A stretch of DNA of 64,000 nucleotides from Streptomyces sp. NBC_01351 (GTDB lineage Bacteria > Actinomycetota > Actinomycetes > Streptomycetales > Streptomycetaceae), in NCBI RefSeq assembly GCF_036237315.1, contig NZ_CP108356.1:1-64000 (forward strand), read 5' to 3'. The translations under genes were made by a program, and so were the position numbers. The notes under the pieces were generated by a model, which was not told the DNA's origin, did no database searches, and worked only from the letters and a program-made list of their open reading frames with translations. This document shows positions 16,685 through 25,476 of this stretch, in pieces. Position 1 is the stretch's first letter, and each line of letters opens with the position of its first letter.

Positions 16685-17710
16685 TCACAGCGCTGAACCG
16701 TCAGCGCGGGATCCCTTAACGCTCAGCGCGCGGAACTCGGTGGGGCTGATTCCGTACGCCTCGCGGAACGAGCGGCTGAAGACCACCGGGCCGCTGAAGC
16801 CCCAGCGGGCGGCGATGGTGTGCACCGGGTGGGCACCGAGATCGGGGCGGCCGAGGTCGGAGCGGCACTGCTCCAGGCGGCGCCGACGGATCCGGACGTG
16901 GACGCTCTCCTCGTGGCCTTTGAAGAGCTGGTGGAGACTACGCACCGAGATGTTGTGGCGGGCGGCGATGGTGGAAGGGGTCAGCTCCGGGTCGCCGAGG
17001 TTGTGCTCGATGAAGCCGTAGATCCGCTGCAACAGGGCCTGTGCGCGGACTTCGGCGGGAAGATGCTCCTCAGAGTCCAGGTGCTGGGCCAGGCAAGCGG
17101 CTGCAAGGTCGAGGGCGACCGTGCCGAGATGACGCAGCTCCTCTGGTGTGCACTGGGGGCCGTGGTCTTCCAGGGCCGTCAGGAAGGAGGCCAGGATTGC
17201 TGCCATGCCGCGACCGCCCTGTATGCGGCGGGCGAGCAGTTGGTCGAGGCGTTGGCTGCGCAACGGCAGAACGTCCCTGGGGATTTGGAGGACGACCACC
17301 TGTACTGGGCCACCACCGGTCAGCTCAGCCTCTTGGGGCCGCGAGGTGTCCCACACCAGGAAGTCATTGGTTCCGGCAGTGCACTCGTTCCTGTGCTGGG
17401 ACAACGACGTGACGCCCTGCCTCATCAGCGCCAGCTGATACTGCTCGGGGTCGCCGCGCCGGATCATCGCGGCTGTGCGCCGTGAACGCAGGGGCGAAAA
17501 GGCGAACCGCGCCAGACGGAGTTCTCCCAGGTCCAGTGCGGCAGCCTCGGCCTGGAAGTCGGCGGGCCGCTCGCTGCTGAGCACAGAGGGCATCACCTCA
17601 CGCGAAATCAGATCGGAGAACCACTCGAAGCGTTCCCTCGCGGGCACCCCGCCCGACGACACTACTGACCACATCCACGCCCCCCAGTTTGAAGTCTCAG
17701 CGGGAACCAA
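16685..17710 (-). CDS. AraC-family regulator
   Basis: Up to 341 residues. The N-terminal two thirds match the AraC-binding-like cupin region common in Streptomyces (RFEWFSDLISREVMPSVL, DPEQYQLALMRQG, NDFLVWDTSRP). The C-terminal third is the AraC double helix-turn-helix (FIEHNLGDPELTPSTIAARH, VRSLHQLFK, then IAARWGFSGPVVFSRSFREA and YGISPTEFR). The start may be at Met-13 (MWSVVSSGG). A truncated paralogue lies at 19817-20539. No target gene is obvious; the secreted protein next to it on the same strand is a candidate. Confidence 0.85.
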   Translation of the reverse strand: MVPAETSNWGAWMWSVVSSGGVPARERFEWFSDLISREVMPSVLSSERPADFQAEAAALDLGELRLARFAFSPLRSRRTAAMIRRGDPEQYQLALMRQGVTSLSQHRNECTAGTNDFLVWDTSRPQEAELTGGGPVQVVVLQIPRDVLPLRSQRLDQLLARRIQGGRGMAAILASFLTALEDHGPQCTPEELRHLGTVALDLAAACLAQHLDSEEHLPAEVRAQALLQRIYGFIEHNLGDPELTPSTIAARHNISVRSLHQLFKGHEESVHVRIRRRRLEQCRSDLGRPDLGAHPVHTIAARWGFSGPVVFSRSFREAYGISPTEFRALSVKGSRADGSAL

Positions 17711-17765
17711 GGATGCAGCGACGGGATCTCTGCCGGTACATGGTTCGATCTCCCGCGTGGCGCTG

Positions 17766-18030
17766 GGCTTCAGCGCCTCACCCCCGCCCAGCGCCGGCGC
17801 TTCCGCCGCGTCGTCCTGGAGTCCTTCGCGCCTGACCTCCGCACCGGCCGGCCCTTCCGGCCGGGCTTGCGTGTGAAGGGCGCGCGGGTCGCTCCCGGCG
17901 TGTACGAACGCGCCTGGGCGCCGGACGGGCGCGCGACGTGGTCGTACGGCCCCGGGAGCTGCGCTGCGGGGCCCAGCCTATCGTGTGGCGCCGGATCGGC
18001 GCCCACAACATCATCCCCCGAGGCCTGACG
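17766..18030 (+). pseudogene. Direct repeat copy 2, degraded gene fragment
   Basis: In the plus frame: LTPAQRRRFRRVVLESFAPD, RTGRPFRPGLRVKGARVAPG, WAPDGRATWSYG; after a one-base shift near 17953 it continues as ELRCGAQPIVWRRIGAHNII. The ending resembles small Streptomyces proteins found on mobile elements, whose strand order is reminiscent of RelE-like folds, but that is weak. No start codon or ribosome binding site is attached. It partners the copy at 15964. Confidence 0.5.
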
Positions 18031-18147
18031 GCCTGGCGTGACCCTCAAACCGGACTGGGACGGCAGCACTCAGCTTGTCGTTTATCGTCAATGCCGTTGA
18101 CTTTGGGGTGATTTGGCGGTTCAACAGATACCAGGGGGTGGTGTCTG

Positions 18148-18561
18148 ATGACCGCTCGGTTGGTGGACCGGATCGGGTTGGGGGACCTGACGGAGGTATA
18201 TCCGCCGGAGCTGGTGGACGCGGCGTTGGCGAAGTTCCGGACCCGTGAAGTGCGGATTCGGCTGCTGCCGCCGAGGTTGATGGTGTACTTCGTGCTCGCG
18301 CGAGCGTTGTTCTCCGGCGAGCCGTACCGAGAGGTTCTTCGGACGCTGGCCGAGGCGGTGCGGCGTGAGGACGGGTGGGGTGCCTGGCGGGTGCCGGACA
18401 AAGCGGCAGTCTTCCGTGCTCGCCAGAACCTCGGGGTGGAGGTGCTGCGTGAGCTGCTGCTTCATGCCGGGGCAGCGGTGGCGGACGAGCGGACGCCCAG
18501 GGCGCTCTGGCGGGGCTTGCGGCTGATGGCTGTCGACGGGACGACGCTGCAGGCCGCCGTC
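18148..18561 (+). pseudogene. IS4-family transposase, N-terminal fragment
   Basis: Reads MTARLVDRIGLGDLTEVYPP, FRTREVRIRLLPPRLMVYFV and DKAAVFRARQNLGVEVLREL, then GLRLMAVDGTTLQA, which is the IS4 N-terminal domain up to the first catalytic Asp. The reading stops at 18561, where DNA for a serine resolvase begins. The rest of the catalytic domain is missing. Confidence 0.75.
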
Positions 18562-18858
18562 TGATCTTCCACGTGTTCGCCGCGCTCGCGGAGTTCATCC
18601 GGGAGCTGATCGTGCAGGGCACCAACGAGGGCCTGGCCGCCGCGCGGGCCCGCGGCCGGGTTGGCGGCCGGCCCACCGTAGTCAACGACAAGCTGCTGCG
18701 CGCCGCCCGCGACATGCTGCCCAACCCGGAGAACAGCATCGAGACCATCGTGGCCCTGCTCGGCGTCTCGGTGGGCACGCTCTACAACCACATCCCCGGC
18801 CTCAAGGAACTGCGGACGTCCCGCATCCCCGGCCAGCTCGAAGGCAGCGTCCGGTGAT
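18562..18858 (+). pseudogene. Serine resolvase, C-terminal fragment
   Basis: Joined directly to the IS4 fragment. Reads FHVFAALAEFIRELIVQGTN, EGLAAARARGRVGGRPTVVN and then a Hin-type helix-turn-helix (TIVALLGVSVGTLYNHIPGL). The catalytic N-terminal domain with the active serine is absent. Its stop overlaps the start of the small ORF at 18855. Confidence 0.75.
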
Positions 18859-19018
18859 CCCGCACCCGCACCGCATGAAGGGGGCCGCCCTCGTCCAGGG
18901 CGCCGGCACCGCTGGCGAGAGTGGACCCTTCGGGCCGTACGGCGGCGACATCGAGGACGGCGCCGACGAGCTGGACCAGGAGCACGCCGAACCCGGAGAA
19001 GAAGGTACGGAGCGATGA
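18855..19018 (+). CDS. Small acidic protein (53 aa)
   Basis: A GTG overlapping the resolvase stop opens a 53-codon frame: a short basic head (MIPHPHRMKG), Gly-rich middle and very acidic tail (DIEDGADELDQEHAEPGEEG). Its stop overlaps the next ATG in an ATGA arrangement, strong evidence of translational coupling. An ATG at 18876 is an alternative start. Function unknown. Confidence 0.45.
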
Positions 19019-19248
19019 CCAACCTGTGGCGGACCGTGCTGTCCGCACTCCGAGATCCTGATGCCCCGGGCCGCGAGCAGGCCCTGGCCCGCGGCGCCGC
19101 CTCGCTCGCCCTCAAGCGGACCTCGGAGGCGACCACGGACGACGTACTGGAGATCGGCCTGTACGAGTTCGGCGTCCCGATCGAACCGCAGATCGCCGCG
19201 GCTGCCCTGGCCGCCCACAGGGTGACCGAGCCCGAGCAGGAGCGTTGA
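19015..19248 (+). CDS. Small protein, unknown (77 aa)
   Basis: A 77-residue helical protein (MTNLWRTVLSALRDPDAPGR, then VLEIGLYEFGVPIEPQIAAA). It overlaps the upstream small ORF by four bases and is followed closely by another small gene, so the three look like one operon, probably left over from a plasmid or ICE. GGAG lies upstream of the ATG. There is no membrane segment. Confidence 0.6.
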   Translation: MTNLWRTVLSALRDPDAPGREQALARGAASLALKRTSEATTDDVLEIGLYEFGVPIEPQIAAAALAAHRVTEPEQER

Positions 19249-19271
19249 ACCGGTGACGCCCACCAGCCCCC

Positions 19272-19499
19272 TTGGGGCTACACCCCCTGCTGCTGCCGGA
19301 CCGGACGGCCATGGTTGCCCCGCCCGGTCCGGCACCCGCACCCTGCGAGGCTTCCCGGCTGATCGAGCGCATCGTGGAGGCCGTGCGCGCTGGCGACGAC
19401 CCAGCAATCCGTACCCTGCTGCACCAGTTGGCCGATGTCGGCGACACCGAAGCCCTCCTGCTGCTGCACCGCCGGCTCAACGAGGACCTGTACCGCTGA
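19272..19499 (+). CDS. Small helical protein (about 62-75 aa)
   Basis: The conserved-looking part is EASRLIERIVEAVRAGDDPA then LLHQLADVGDTEALLLLHRR, two amphipathic helices. The start is uncertain: 19272 gives 75 residues, ATG 19311 gives 62. Third in the small-gene cluster that begins at 18855. Function unknown. Confidence 0.5.
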   Translation: MGLHPLLLPDRTAMVAPPGPAPAPCEASRLIERIVEAVRAGDDPAIRTLLHQLADVGDTEALLLLHRRLNEDLYR

Positions 19500-19522
19500 C
19501 CAGCACGACCAGAAGCCGGACC

Positions 19523-19690
19523 ATGCCCGTCCGCGTCGACACCAGCACCGCCCGGCCGCACCTGGCACGATGCCGCGAGATCGCTTCTCACCTGGTCATC
19601 CGCACCGGCAAGAAGCGCGGCCAGCACCCGGCCCCTGCGACCGTCATGCGCATGCTGCGCGACCGCGACGAACAGGCCGCAGTGTTGGCG
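19523..19690 (+). pseudogene. Serine recombinase C-terminal fragment
   Basis: IASHLVIRTGKKRGQHPAPA followed by TVMRMLRDRDEQAA matches the last 40 residues of the intact recombinase at 34687-35544 (AKRLVITTGSKKGQRPSPAT, VMRMLREHDE). Only this tail remains. It abuts the cut end of the AraC fragment at 19817. Confidence 0.65.
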
Positions 19691-19816
19691 AGCGCACGCA
19701 GGGCCGGGGGGAACCAGAGCTGGGTACTTGATCAGTGCCATGCCGGCCAGGAACGCCAGACCGATAAACATGCCATTCGGGCAGATAGGTGGAGGGCTGC
19801 CGCGTCGGAGTGAACA

Positions 19817-20539
19817 GGCGATGGTGTCCGGGCCGAGCCGCGGGTCGGGCAGGTTGTGGTCGACGAAGGCCCGGATCCGGGCCAGCAGGGCCTGGCGGCG
19901 GGTCTCGGCTGGCAGAGCGCCGGGGCCGCCGGACTGCACAGCGAGATAGGCGGCGCACAGATCGAGGCCAACGGAGCCGAGGCGGGACAGCTCGGTGGAG
20001 TCGGAGCGCTCGGCATGGGTGCGCAGCCCGGTCAGGTACGAGGCGAGCAGCGTGCCCGAGGCGGTGCCGGTGGCGAGCCGGGTGCCGAGGAGCCGGTCGG
20101 CGTGGTCCTGGGGCAGAGGCAGGGTGCTCCGGGGCACCCGAAACAGGGAGACCCGGGAGAGCCGGCCCTCGTCGAGGAACTCGCAGTTCAATGGGTGTGA
20201 GGAGTCGAAGAGCGTCATGTCACCTGCGCGGAGCAGGGCGTTGCTGCGGTTCTGCTCCAGGCCGACCGGGCTGCCGTGGACGAGGAAGAGGAAGTAGTTC
20301 TCCGGGTCCGCGCGCCGGATGTGCCCCGCACCGCGCCAGGCGGACGTCGGTGAGGAGGCGAACCCGGACAGGTCGGTGTGGGTGAGGTCGAGCGTCGTCG
20401 CCCTGCCGCGGAACTGCTCGACGTGCGGGCTGGTGATGGAGACCGGCATCACGAGGTCGCCGACCATGCCTGCCCACGACTCGAAACCGTCTCGCGCGCG
20501 GACGCTGACCGTCTGTGTACGCGGCTGTATACCCGCCAC
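19817..20539 (-). pseudogene. AraC-family regulator lacking its DNA-binding domain
   Basis: Paralogue of the regulator at 16685: GFESWAGMVGDLVMPVSI, ADPENYFLFLVHGSPVGLEQ, RAGDMTLFDSSHPLN and FVDHNLPDPRLGPDTIA correspond block by block. Right after PDTIA, where the helix-turn-helix should start, the sequence changes to unrelated DNA next to the recombinase fragment. The remaining ligand-binding part cannot bind DNA alone. Confidence 0.75.
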
Positions 20540-20693
20540 GAAGCCCCCCGCTCCACGGTGATGTGTACACGCCCATAGTTGGCGGTCGGCGGGCCGCCGG
20601 GATAGCGAGGTGTCGGCCAACTCCCGTCCATCCGCGGCCTGTCTGCGCTCAGTACGCAACGCATCTGCGCACCGTGCCATCGATGCCGGCCGA

Positions 20694-21462
20694 CGCCAGC
20701 AGTTCGTGGACGGGACGTGGGCGAAGTACCGAAACGACGCCGACGGCAACGGGCGCGCCGATCCGTTCGACGTCGGCGACGCCGTGATCGCCCAGGGCCG
20801 CTACATGTGGTCCCTGCTCCAAGACGCCAAGGAGTCCGGCCGGCCTCGGTGACGACGTCCGCCGCCTCGCGCTCGCGGGCTACAACGCCGGCTGGGGCGC
20901 CGTCCTCGACTACGGCGGCGTCCCGCCCAAGTCCTTCACCAAGGGCCAGACCTACTGGTACGTCATCAACATCATGAACCTGATGAAGGACTACAAGGGC
21001 GCGCCCCTGCTGAACGTCGGCGGCGCCGGCTCACAGGCACTGCGGCGGGCGGCCGCTCGGATCGGCACCCCGTACGCCTACGGAGGCGGCGGACCGGCCG
21101 GGCCCGGCCGGGGCTTCTGCGACGACGGCAACGGCTTCCTCCGCGGCCGGTGCGCGGTCTCCTCCACCGTCGGGTTCGACTGCAGCAGCTTGGTCCAGTA
21201 CGCCTACTGGCCCCACACCCAACTCCCCCGCACCGCCGCCGCGCAGTACCAGGCCACGGCACACCGGCCCGTCTCCCGCGGTGAACTCCGTCCGGGCGAC
21301 CTGCTCTTCTGGGTCCGCCGGGATGGGTTCATCTACCACGTCGGCCTCTACGCGGGCTCCGGCCAAGTCCTCCACGCACCCCGCACAGGCCGCCAGGTCG
21401 AGGTCGTCCCGCTCGACTCCGCCATGCCCGCAGGCGACTACCGCGGCGCGACCCGGGCGTGA
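20694..21462 (+). pseudogene. Transglycosylase-NlpC/P60 cell-wall hydrolase, frameshifted and 5'-truncated
   Basis: The 5' part is the end of a lytic transglycosylase domain (QQFVDGTWAKYRNDADGNGR, DPFDVGDAVIAQGRYMWSLL; after the shift LALAGYNAGWGAV). The 3' part (from about 20974) is a complete-looking NlpC/P60 endopeptidase: VGFDCSSLVQYAYW with the catalytic Cys, FIYHVGLYAGSG with the His. In between, TCCGG-CCGG-CCTCGG at 20834-20848 contains a duplicated CCGG; removing it restores the frame. Such two-domain enzymes cut the wall for conjugation machines, matching the relaxase fragment nearby. Confidence 0.8.
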
Positions 21463-21734
21463 CCACAAGGAGATCTTTTGCAAAATCCGAGGTGCCCCGA
21501 TAATTCCCATAAAGGGCCACTTCACCCCGATTCAAAGCATGATCATCCTCTAGGGTTTCTTGTTAGGCATGTGCCCAATTAGCGCCGGAAGGGCAGCGTC
21601 CTCTTCGGCAGCGCCGAAATGACCCACGAGAAGGGGCTGTTGTTTTCCCTGGGTGGTTCGCAAAACTCCCCGTCCGCGCACTCAGCCGGAAATCTCCCCC
21701 CGGGAGGTTCCGGAAGGAACGGACGGAGGTGCTG
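21463..21734. other. Leader region of the small gene at 21735
   Basis: About 270 bases that are less GC-rich than the surroundings. A direct hairpin (GGCAGCG-TCCTCTT-CGGCAGCGCCG) lies near 21590. No other gene is supported here. Confidence 0.3.
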
Positions 21735-21884
21735 GTGGACACGCCCGACGAGACGGCGACATCGTGCGCAGCATGCAGGAGGAAACGGCGTAGGTTCCGC
21801 CGCATCCGCCAGTGGCTGGCCCCGGTGTCGACAGCTGGCTACTACGTGACTCGCACGTTCAGGGAGTTCATCCTCAACCTGTGA
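21735..21884 (+). CDS. Small basic CxxC protein (49 aa)
   Basis: GTG 21735 with GGAGG six bases upstream opens MDTPDETATSCAACRRKRRR, followed by FRRIRQWLAPV and a C-terminal YYVTRTFREFILNL. The CAAC pair and the arginine run suggest a nucleic-acid-binding or metal-binding peptide. The stop is followed after one base by a 12-base perfect terminator hairpin, which supports a real transcription unit. Confidence 0.55.
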   Translation: MDTPDETATSCAACRRKRRRFRRIRQWLAPVSTAGYYVTRTFREFILNL

Positions 21885-21885
21885 G

Positions 21886-21918
21886 CCGGACCTGCTCCTT
21901 GGTACTGAGCAGGTCCGG
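21886..21918 (+). terminator. Terminator hairpin of the 49-aa gene
   Basis: CCGGACCTGCTC pairs perfectly with GAGCAGGTCCGG around CTTGGTACT, one base after the stop codon at 21884. Confidence 0.8.
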
Positions 21919-22170
21919 AACCCCGCGTAGAGCGCGGCCGGGGCCTTCGGCGTTCGCAGCGCTGCGGGCCCCGTCTCACATCTGGGCGGCGCAAAGACCG
22001 CGCACCCAGCATCCCACAGAATTGAATCCACTGTGTCATCGACATATTTTGCCGGTATCCCCCCGCATAGTGGCGCGGTCAGTGGTGCGCCACATTTACC
22101 GACCAGATTCCGCGAGCGTCCGGAGTCAATTCCGGAATAGCGGCGCAGGTACCGGTGGGCAAGAGGCGCG

Positions 22171-22398
22171 TTACTGCTGGCGATGCACGGTTTCCCCGGT
22201 ACGCGGCATCCATGTCCGCATGTCCGTACGCGCGCCCTCCGTCTCCCGCCACAGGGTGATGACCACGCCGTCGGTGCTGCCGCGCCTGCCCACCCACGAG
22301 CGGAACTTGCGCAACGCTGCGGCCTCGTCCTCCCACTGACCCTCGACTGCCGGGCCTCCGGCCCGGAATCGGACGGTGATGTGAAAACGATCGCGCAT
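22171..22398 (-). CDS. Conserved small protein (75 aa)
   Basis: Start at 22398 chosen because MRDRFHITVRFRAGG begins a compact domain; upstream in-frame residues look non-coding. The rest (EGQWEDEAAALRKFRSWVGR, GVVITLWRETEG) suggests a small alpha/beta protein conserved in Streptomyces. Function is unknown. It is divergent from the FGE fragment at 22667. Confidence 0.55.
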   Translation of the reverse strand: MRDRFHITVRFRAGGPAVEGQWEDEAAALRKFRSWVGRRGSTDGVVITLWRETEGARTDMRTWMPRTGETVHRQQ

Positions 22399-22666
22399 GC
22401 CGGGGACCGTACCGACCCGCGCTGATCCCCCTACCGCGCGGTCAACGCTCCTTCCTTCGAGTGCTGGCAGGTGTCGGCGTACACATGAAAGTAAGTGCTC
22501 AGCCTGGTACACGCGAACGTGCACCGCTCCCCATGCCGGAGCACGGCCGGTCCGTGGCCCGATGTCCTGGTTCCAAGGTCGCTGTAGAGATGGGGCCATC
22601 GGCCGATGCCGGCTCCGACCATGGAGGCGATCATGAGGGTTGTTCCGTTCGAGCCGAGGAGGAGCC

Positions 22667-22969
22667 ATGCGGATGGAGCAGGTGAACTGGGTCGAGGTAC
22701 CGGCCGGGTTGCTGCGTCGGGGTACGCCGGTCGACGAGGTGGCGGGAGTGGCCCGCCGCTATGCGGGCACCGGGGTGCCGGTGGAGTGGTACATGAAGGA
22801 AGCCCCGCGCGCGGAGATCCACGTCCCGGCGTTCCGGATCGCCCGCACCCCGGTCACGGTCGGCCAGTGGGCCCTCTTCGCGGCGGCCACCGGCCGCCCG
22901 GCCCCACAGGCGCCGACGGACCACCCGGTCATCGGGGTCGCCTGGGAGGCGGCGAGCGGCTCGCCGTAA
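22667..22969 (+). pseudogene. Formylglycine-generating-enzyme-like protein, 5' fragment
   Basis: ATG 22667 follows GAGGAGG. It reads WVEVPAGLLRRGTPVDEV, VPAFRIARTPVTVGQWALF and DHPVIGVAWEAA, the first third of the FGE/sulfatase-modifying-factor fold. The following FGE core, with its Ca and Cu/Cys site, is absent: the frame ends nine bases on and unrelated DNA then leads into the IS element at 23062. Confidence 0.75.
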
Positions 22970-23061
22970 GCACATATCCGGTGCAGTGACACTGCGTTAT
23001 CACCCGGGCGGCGGTGCCGCTGGGTCCCTGACGGTACTGCTGCCCGGCACGTTCGCCACTA

Positions 23062-24065
23062 GGCACTGTTTCTTGGATCATGTGCGGAGCCAGATGATGA
23101 GGGCTGCGAGGGTGACGGTGCCGAGGTAGATGTAGGCGCGTTTCTCGTATCGGGTGGCGACGGCGCGGAAACCCTTGAGCCGGTTGATGGCTCGTTCGAC
23201 GGTGTTGCGTTTTTTGTATCGCTCGCTGTCGAAGCCGGTGGGCCGGCCGCCTCGAGACCCGCGGTTCTTGCGGTGTCTTTGCTGGTCGAGACGTTCGGGG
23301 ATGGTGTGCCGGATTCCGCGTCGTCGCAGGTAGCGGCGGTTCTTCCGCGATGTGTAGGCCTTGTCCGCCAGGACGTAGTCCGGTCGAGTGCGGGGCCGGC
23401 CGACTCCGGTACGGGGTACGGAGACCTGCTCCATCACCCGCTCGAACTGGGGCCCGTCACCGTAGTGCCCCGGTGTCAGGACGAGGGCGAGAGGCCGGCA
23501 TCGCCCGTCCGCGGCGAGGTGGATCTTGGTGGTGAATCCGCCGCGGGAGCGTCCCAGACACTCGCCGATCTGACCACTTCCCCGAGTCGGATCACCAGTT
23601 TCCGCAACACCGGATCGACCTGATTCGTCCCCCGAACGTTCCCCTTTTGAGGATCGGCGGCCGCCGGTGTCTTCCTCGCGCCGGCGGCGTGCTGGTGGGC
23701 CCGCACTGCTGTCGAGTCCACCGACACGTCCCAGTCGATCCGGCCCGCGGCGTCCTCGGCCGCCTGGATCCGAGACAACAACATCGTCCACGTTCCATCA
23801 GCTGACCAGCGGCGATGACGTTTATAGACCGTCTCCCACGGCCCGAACCGCTCCGGCAGATCCCTCCACTGCACGCCCGTCCGGACCCGGTAGAGCACCC
23901 CGTTGATCACCCGGCGGTGATCACTCCACCGGCCCCCACGGGCACCGCCAGGAGGCAAGAACGACTCCAGCCGGTCCCACTCTGCGTTCGTCAGATCCCC
24001 ACGCCCCATACGGACAGCCTGACCCCAACACCCCACTCCCGTCAGGAGATCCGAGAAACAGTGCC
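23062..24065 (-). mobile_element. IS5-family (IS427-group) element
   Basis: Terminal inverted repeats GGCACTGTTTCTTGGATC (23062) and the complement GGCACTGTTTCTCGGATC (ending 24065) differ by one base. The target duplication is TA (23060-23061 and 24066-24067), as expected for this group. It contains a two-frame transposase. Confidence 0.88.
23078..24036 (-). CDS. IS5-family transposase in two overlapping frames
   Basis: Frame A (24036 to about 23560) carries the N-terminal domain (MGRGDLTNAEWDRLESFLPP, GVQWRDLPERFGPW) and the first catalytic Asp (VSVDSTAVRAHQH). Frame B (ending 23078) carries the second Asp (VLADKAYTSRKNR) and the Glu (RNTVERAINRLKGFR). IS427-group elements make the full enzyme by a programmed frameshift in the overlap, so the split is expected rather than a defect. 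Likely functional. Confidence 0.85.
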
Positions 24066-24258
24066 TAGGCGACTGTCAGCGTGGTGATGAGGCGGGGTGT
24101 CGGCGACACTCCCGTTGCACACGGGATGTAGTTGTGTCCGGGATCGGACTGTCCCTTCGTGCGCGACGACACGGTGAACACGAGCGAGCCATGGTGCCGT
24201 CGTTTGCTCAGAAGGCCTCGACGTAAGGCCGTGCCGTCGACGTCGGTACTTTACGGGC

Positions 24259-24627
24259 ATGGATCACCCCGCCCGGCAGTACTACAACCCGCACATCACG
24301 GCGGCCGAAGAGCGCGTCCTGCTGCGGAGGAACTATCTGCTCAATCAGACAGGTCAAGCGGCGCTGGGACTCGTCGGGCCACATCTTCACGGTATCGCGG
24401 TAGAGCCTCGACCGAACGCGATCGTCCTCCACTTCGCCATCATCGAACGTACTGCTGAGGTGGAAGAAGACCTTGACGACATCATTTTCGAGCTCAGCGT
24501 GTTCCTCGGCGGCGGACCTGAACAACATTCGGAGATCGCCGCCGAGATTCATGTTGGTCGGACGGACGCTACGTGGCCCGGGCGCCGCCACGCTCTGCTC
24601 TACGTCGCGAAGCCGGAAGCAGGGTGA
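24259..24627 (+). CDS. Hypothetical protein (122 aa)
   Basis: A soluble alpha/beta protein: MDHPARQYYNPHITAAEERV, then helices (LLRRNYLLNQTGQAALGLVG), a strand pair (GIAVEPRPNAIVLHFAII), and an acidic helix (EVEEDLDDIIFELSVFL), ending in strands with LLYVAKPEAG. Similar small proteins occur widely in Streptomyces beside immunity-type genes. It lies just outside the IS5-family element and has no close same-strand partner. Confidence 0.55.
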   Translation: MDHPARQYYNPHITAAEERVLLRRNYLLNQTGQAALGLVGPHLHGIAVEPRPNAIVLHFAIIERTAEVEEDLDDIIFELSVFLGGGPEQHSEIAAEIHVGRTDATWPGRRHALLYVAKPEAG

Positions 24628-24768
24628 CTGAAAGCCCACGGGTTCTGACCATTTCACGTCCAAGACCAACGACGCCTTGAGCAACATGATTCTTTGGGGT
24701 TTGGGCAGGCTGGCGGTACTTCGTCGTGCTCGGAGCGGGAGCACATCGCGGTCTGCGGAGGCTGTCGG

Positions 24769-25352
24769 GTGCTGATCGTCGACAACGACGTCCTGCTGGT
24801 GGAACGTCAGCTGAGAGAAGGCCAGCTGACTTGTCCGGCCTGTGGGGCGTTCTGGCGCCGTGGGGTCATGGCCGGCCGCGGTCGATCCGGGGTGATCTTG
24901 GGGCCCGGTTGTTTCTGCGGCCGCGCCGTACGCGGTGTTCGGGTTGCAGGGTCACGCACGTGCTGCTGGCGGAGGTGTTCTGGCCGCGGCGGGTGGATGC
25001 GGCCGTGGTGATCGGGGCCCGGCTGGAGATAGCCGCTCTGGGCATGGGGCACCGCCAGGTCGCCGCCCGTCTGGGCTTGGCCGAGGGCACGGTCCGTGGG
25101 TGGCTGCGGGCGTTCGCCGGGCGGGCGGAGGCAGTTCGCCGGCACTTCACCGTCGCTCTGGTCGCGCTTGCGGACGACCCGGTGATGCCGGATGCGGCGC
25201 CGTCGACGCTCGCCGACGCGGTCTCGGTGGTCGCGGCCGCACATCGGGCGGCCGCGACGAAGTGGCCGCACATGCTCATGGTGTCGCGGTGGGAGTTCGC
25301 CGGGAGGGCGATAGGCGGCAGGGTCCTGACCTCGTCTTCTTCCGCTATTTGA
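24769..25352 (+). pseudogene. DUF6431-type IS accessory protein, frameshifted
   Basis: GTG 24769 after GGAGG opens MLIVDNDVLLVERQLREGQL with a zinc-binding TCPACG; one base is then missing near 24850, and the +2 frame continues with FLRPRRTRCSGCRVTHVLL (second zinc pair), RRVDAAVVIGARLEIAALGM and a helix-turn-helix (VAARLGLAEGTVRGWLRAFA). These zinc-ribbon/HTH proteins usually accompany integrase-type transposases in actinobacteria, but none follows here. Confidence 0.65.
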
Positions 25353-25476
25353 TCAACACGGCCGCCCCTGGGCGGGATCGGAGGGTGCCGGAAGTCTTGA
25401 TCGTGTCCGCCGGCATAGCGGCGGGCTTTGTTCGAGATGCGAGGTGGGTTGCCTATGTCACCTCCTAATGACGCTG

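Noticed and set aside
23078..24036. IS5-family transposase as a broken pseudogene
   Set aside because: Two overlapping frames are the normal design of IS427-group elements; ends and TA duplication are intact.
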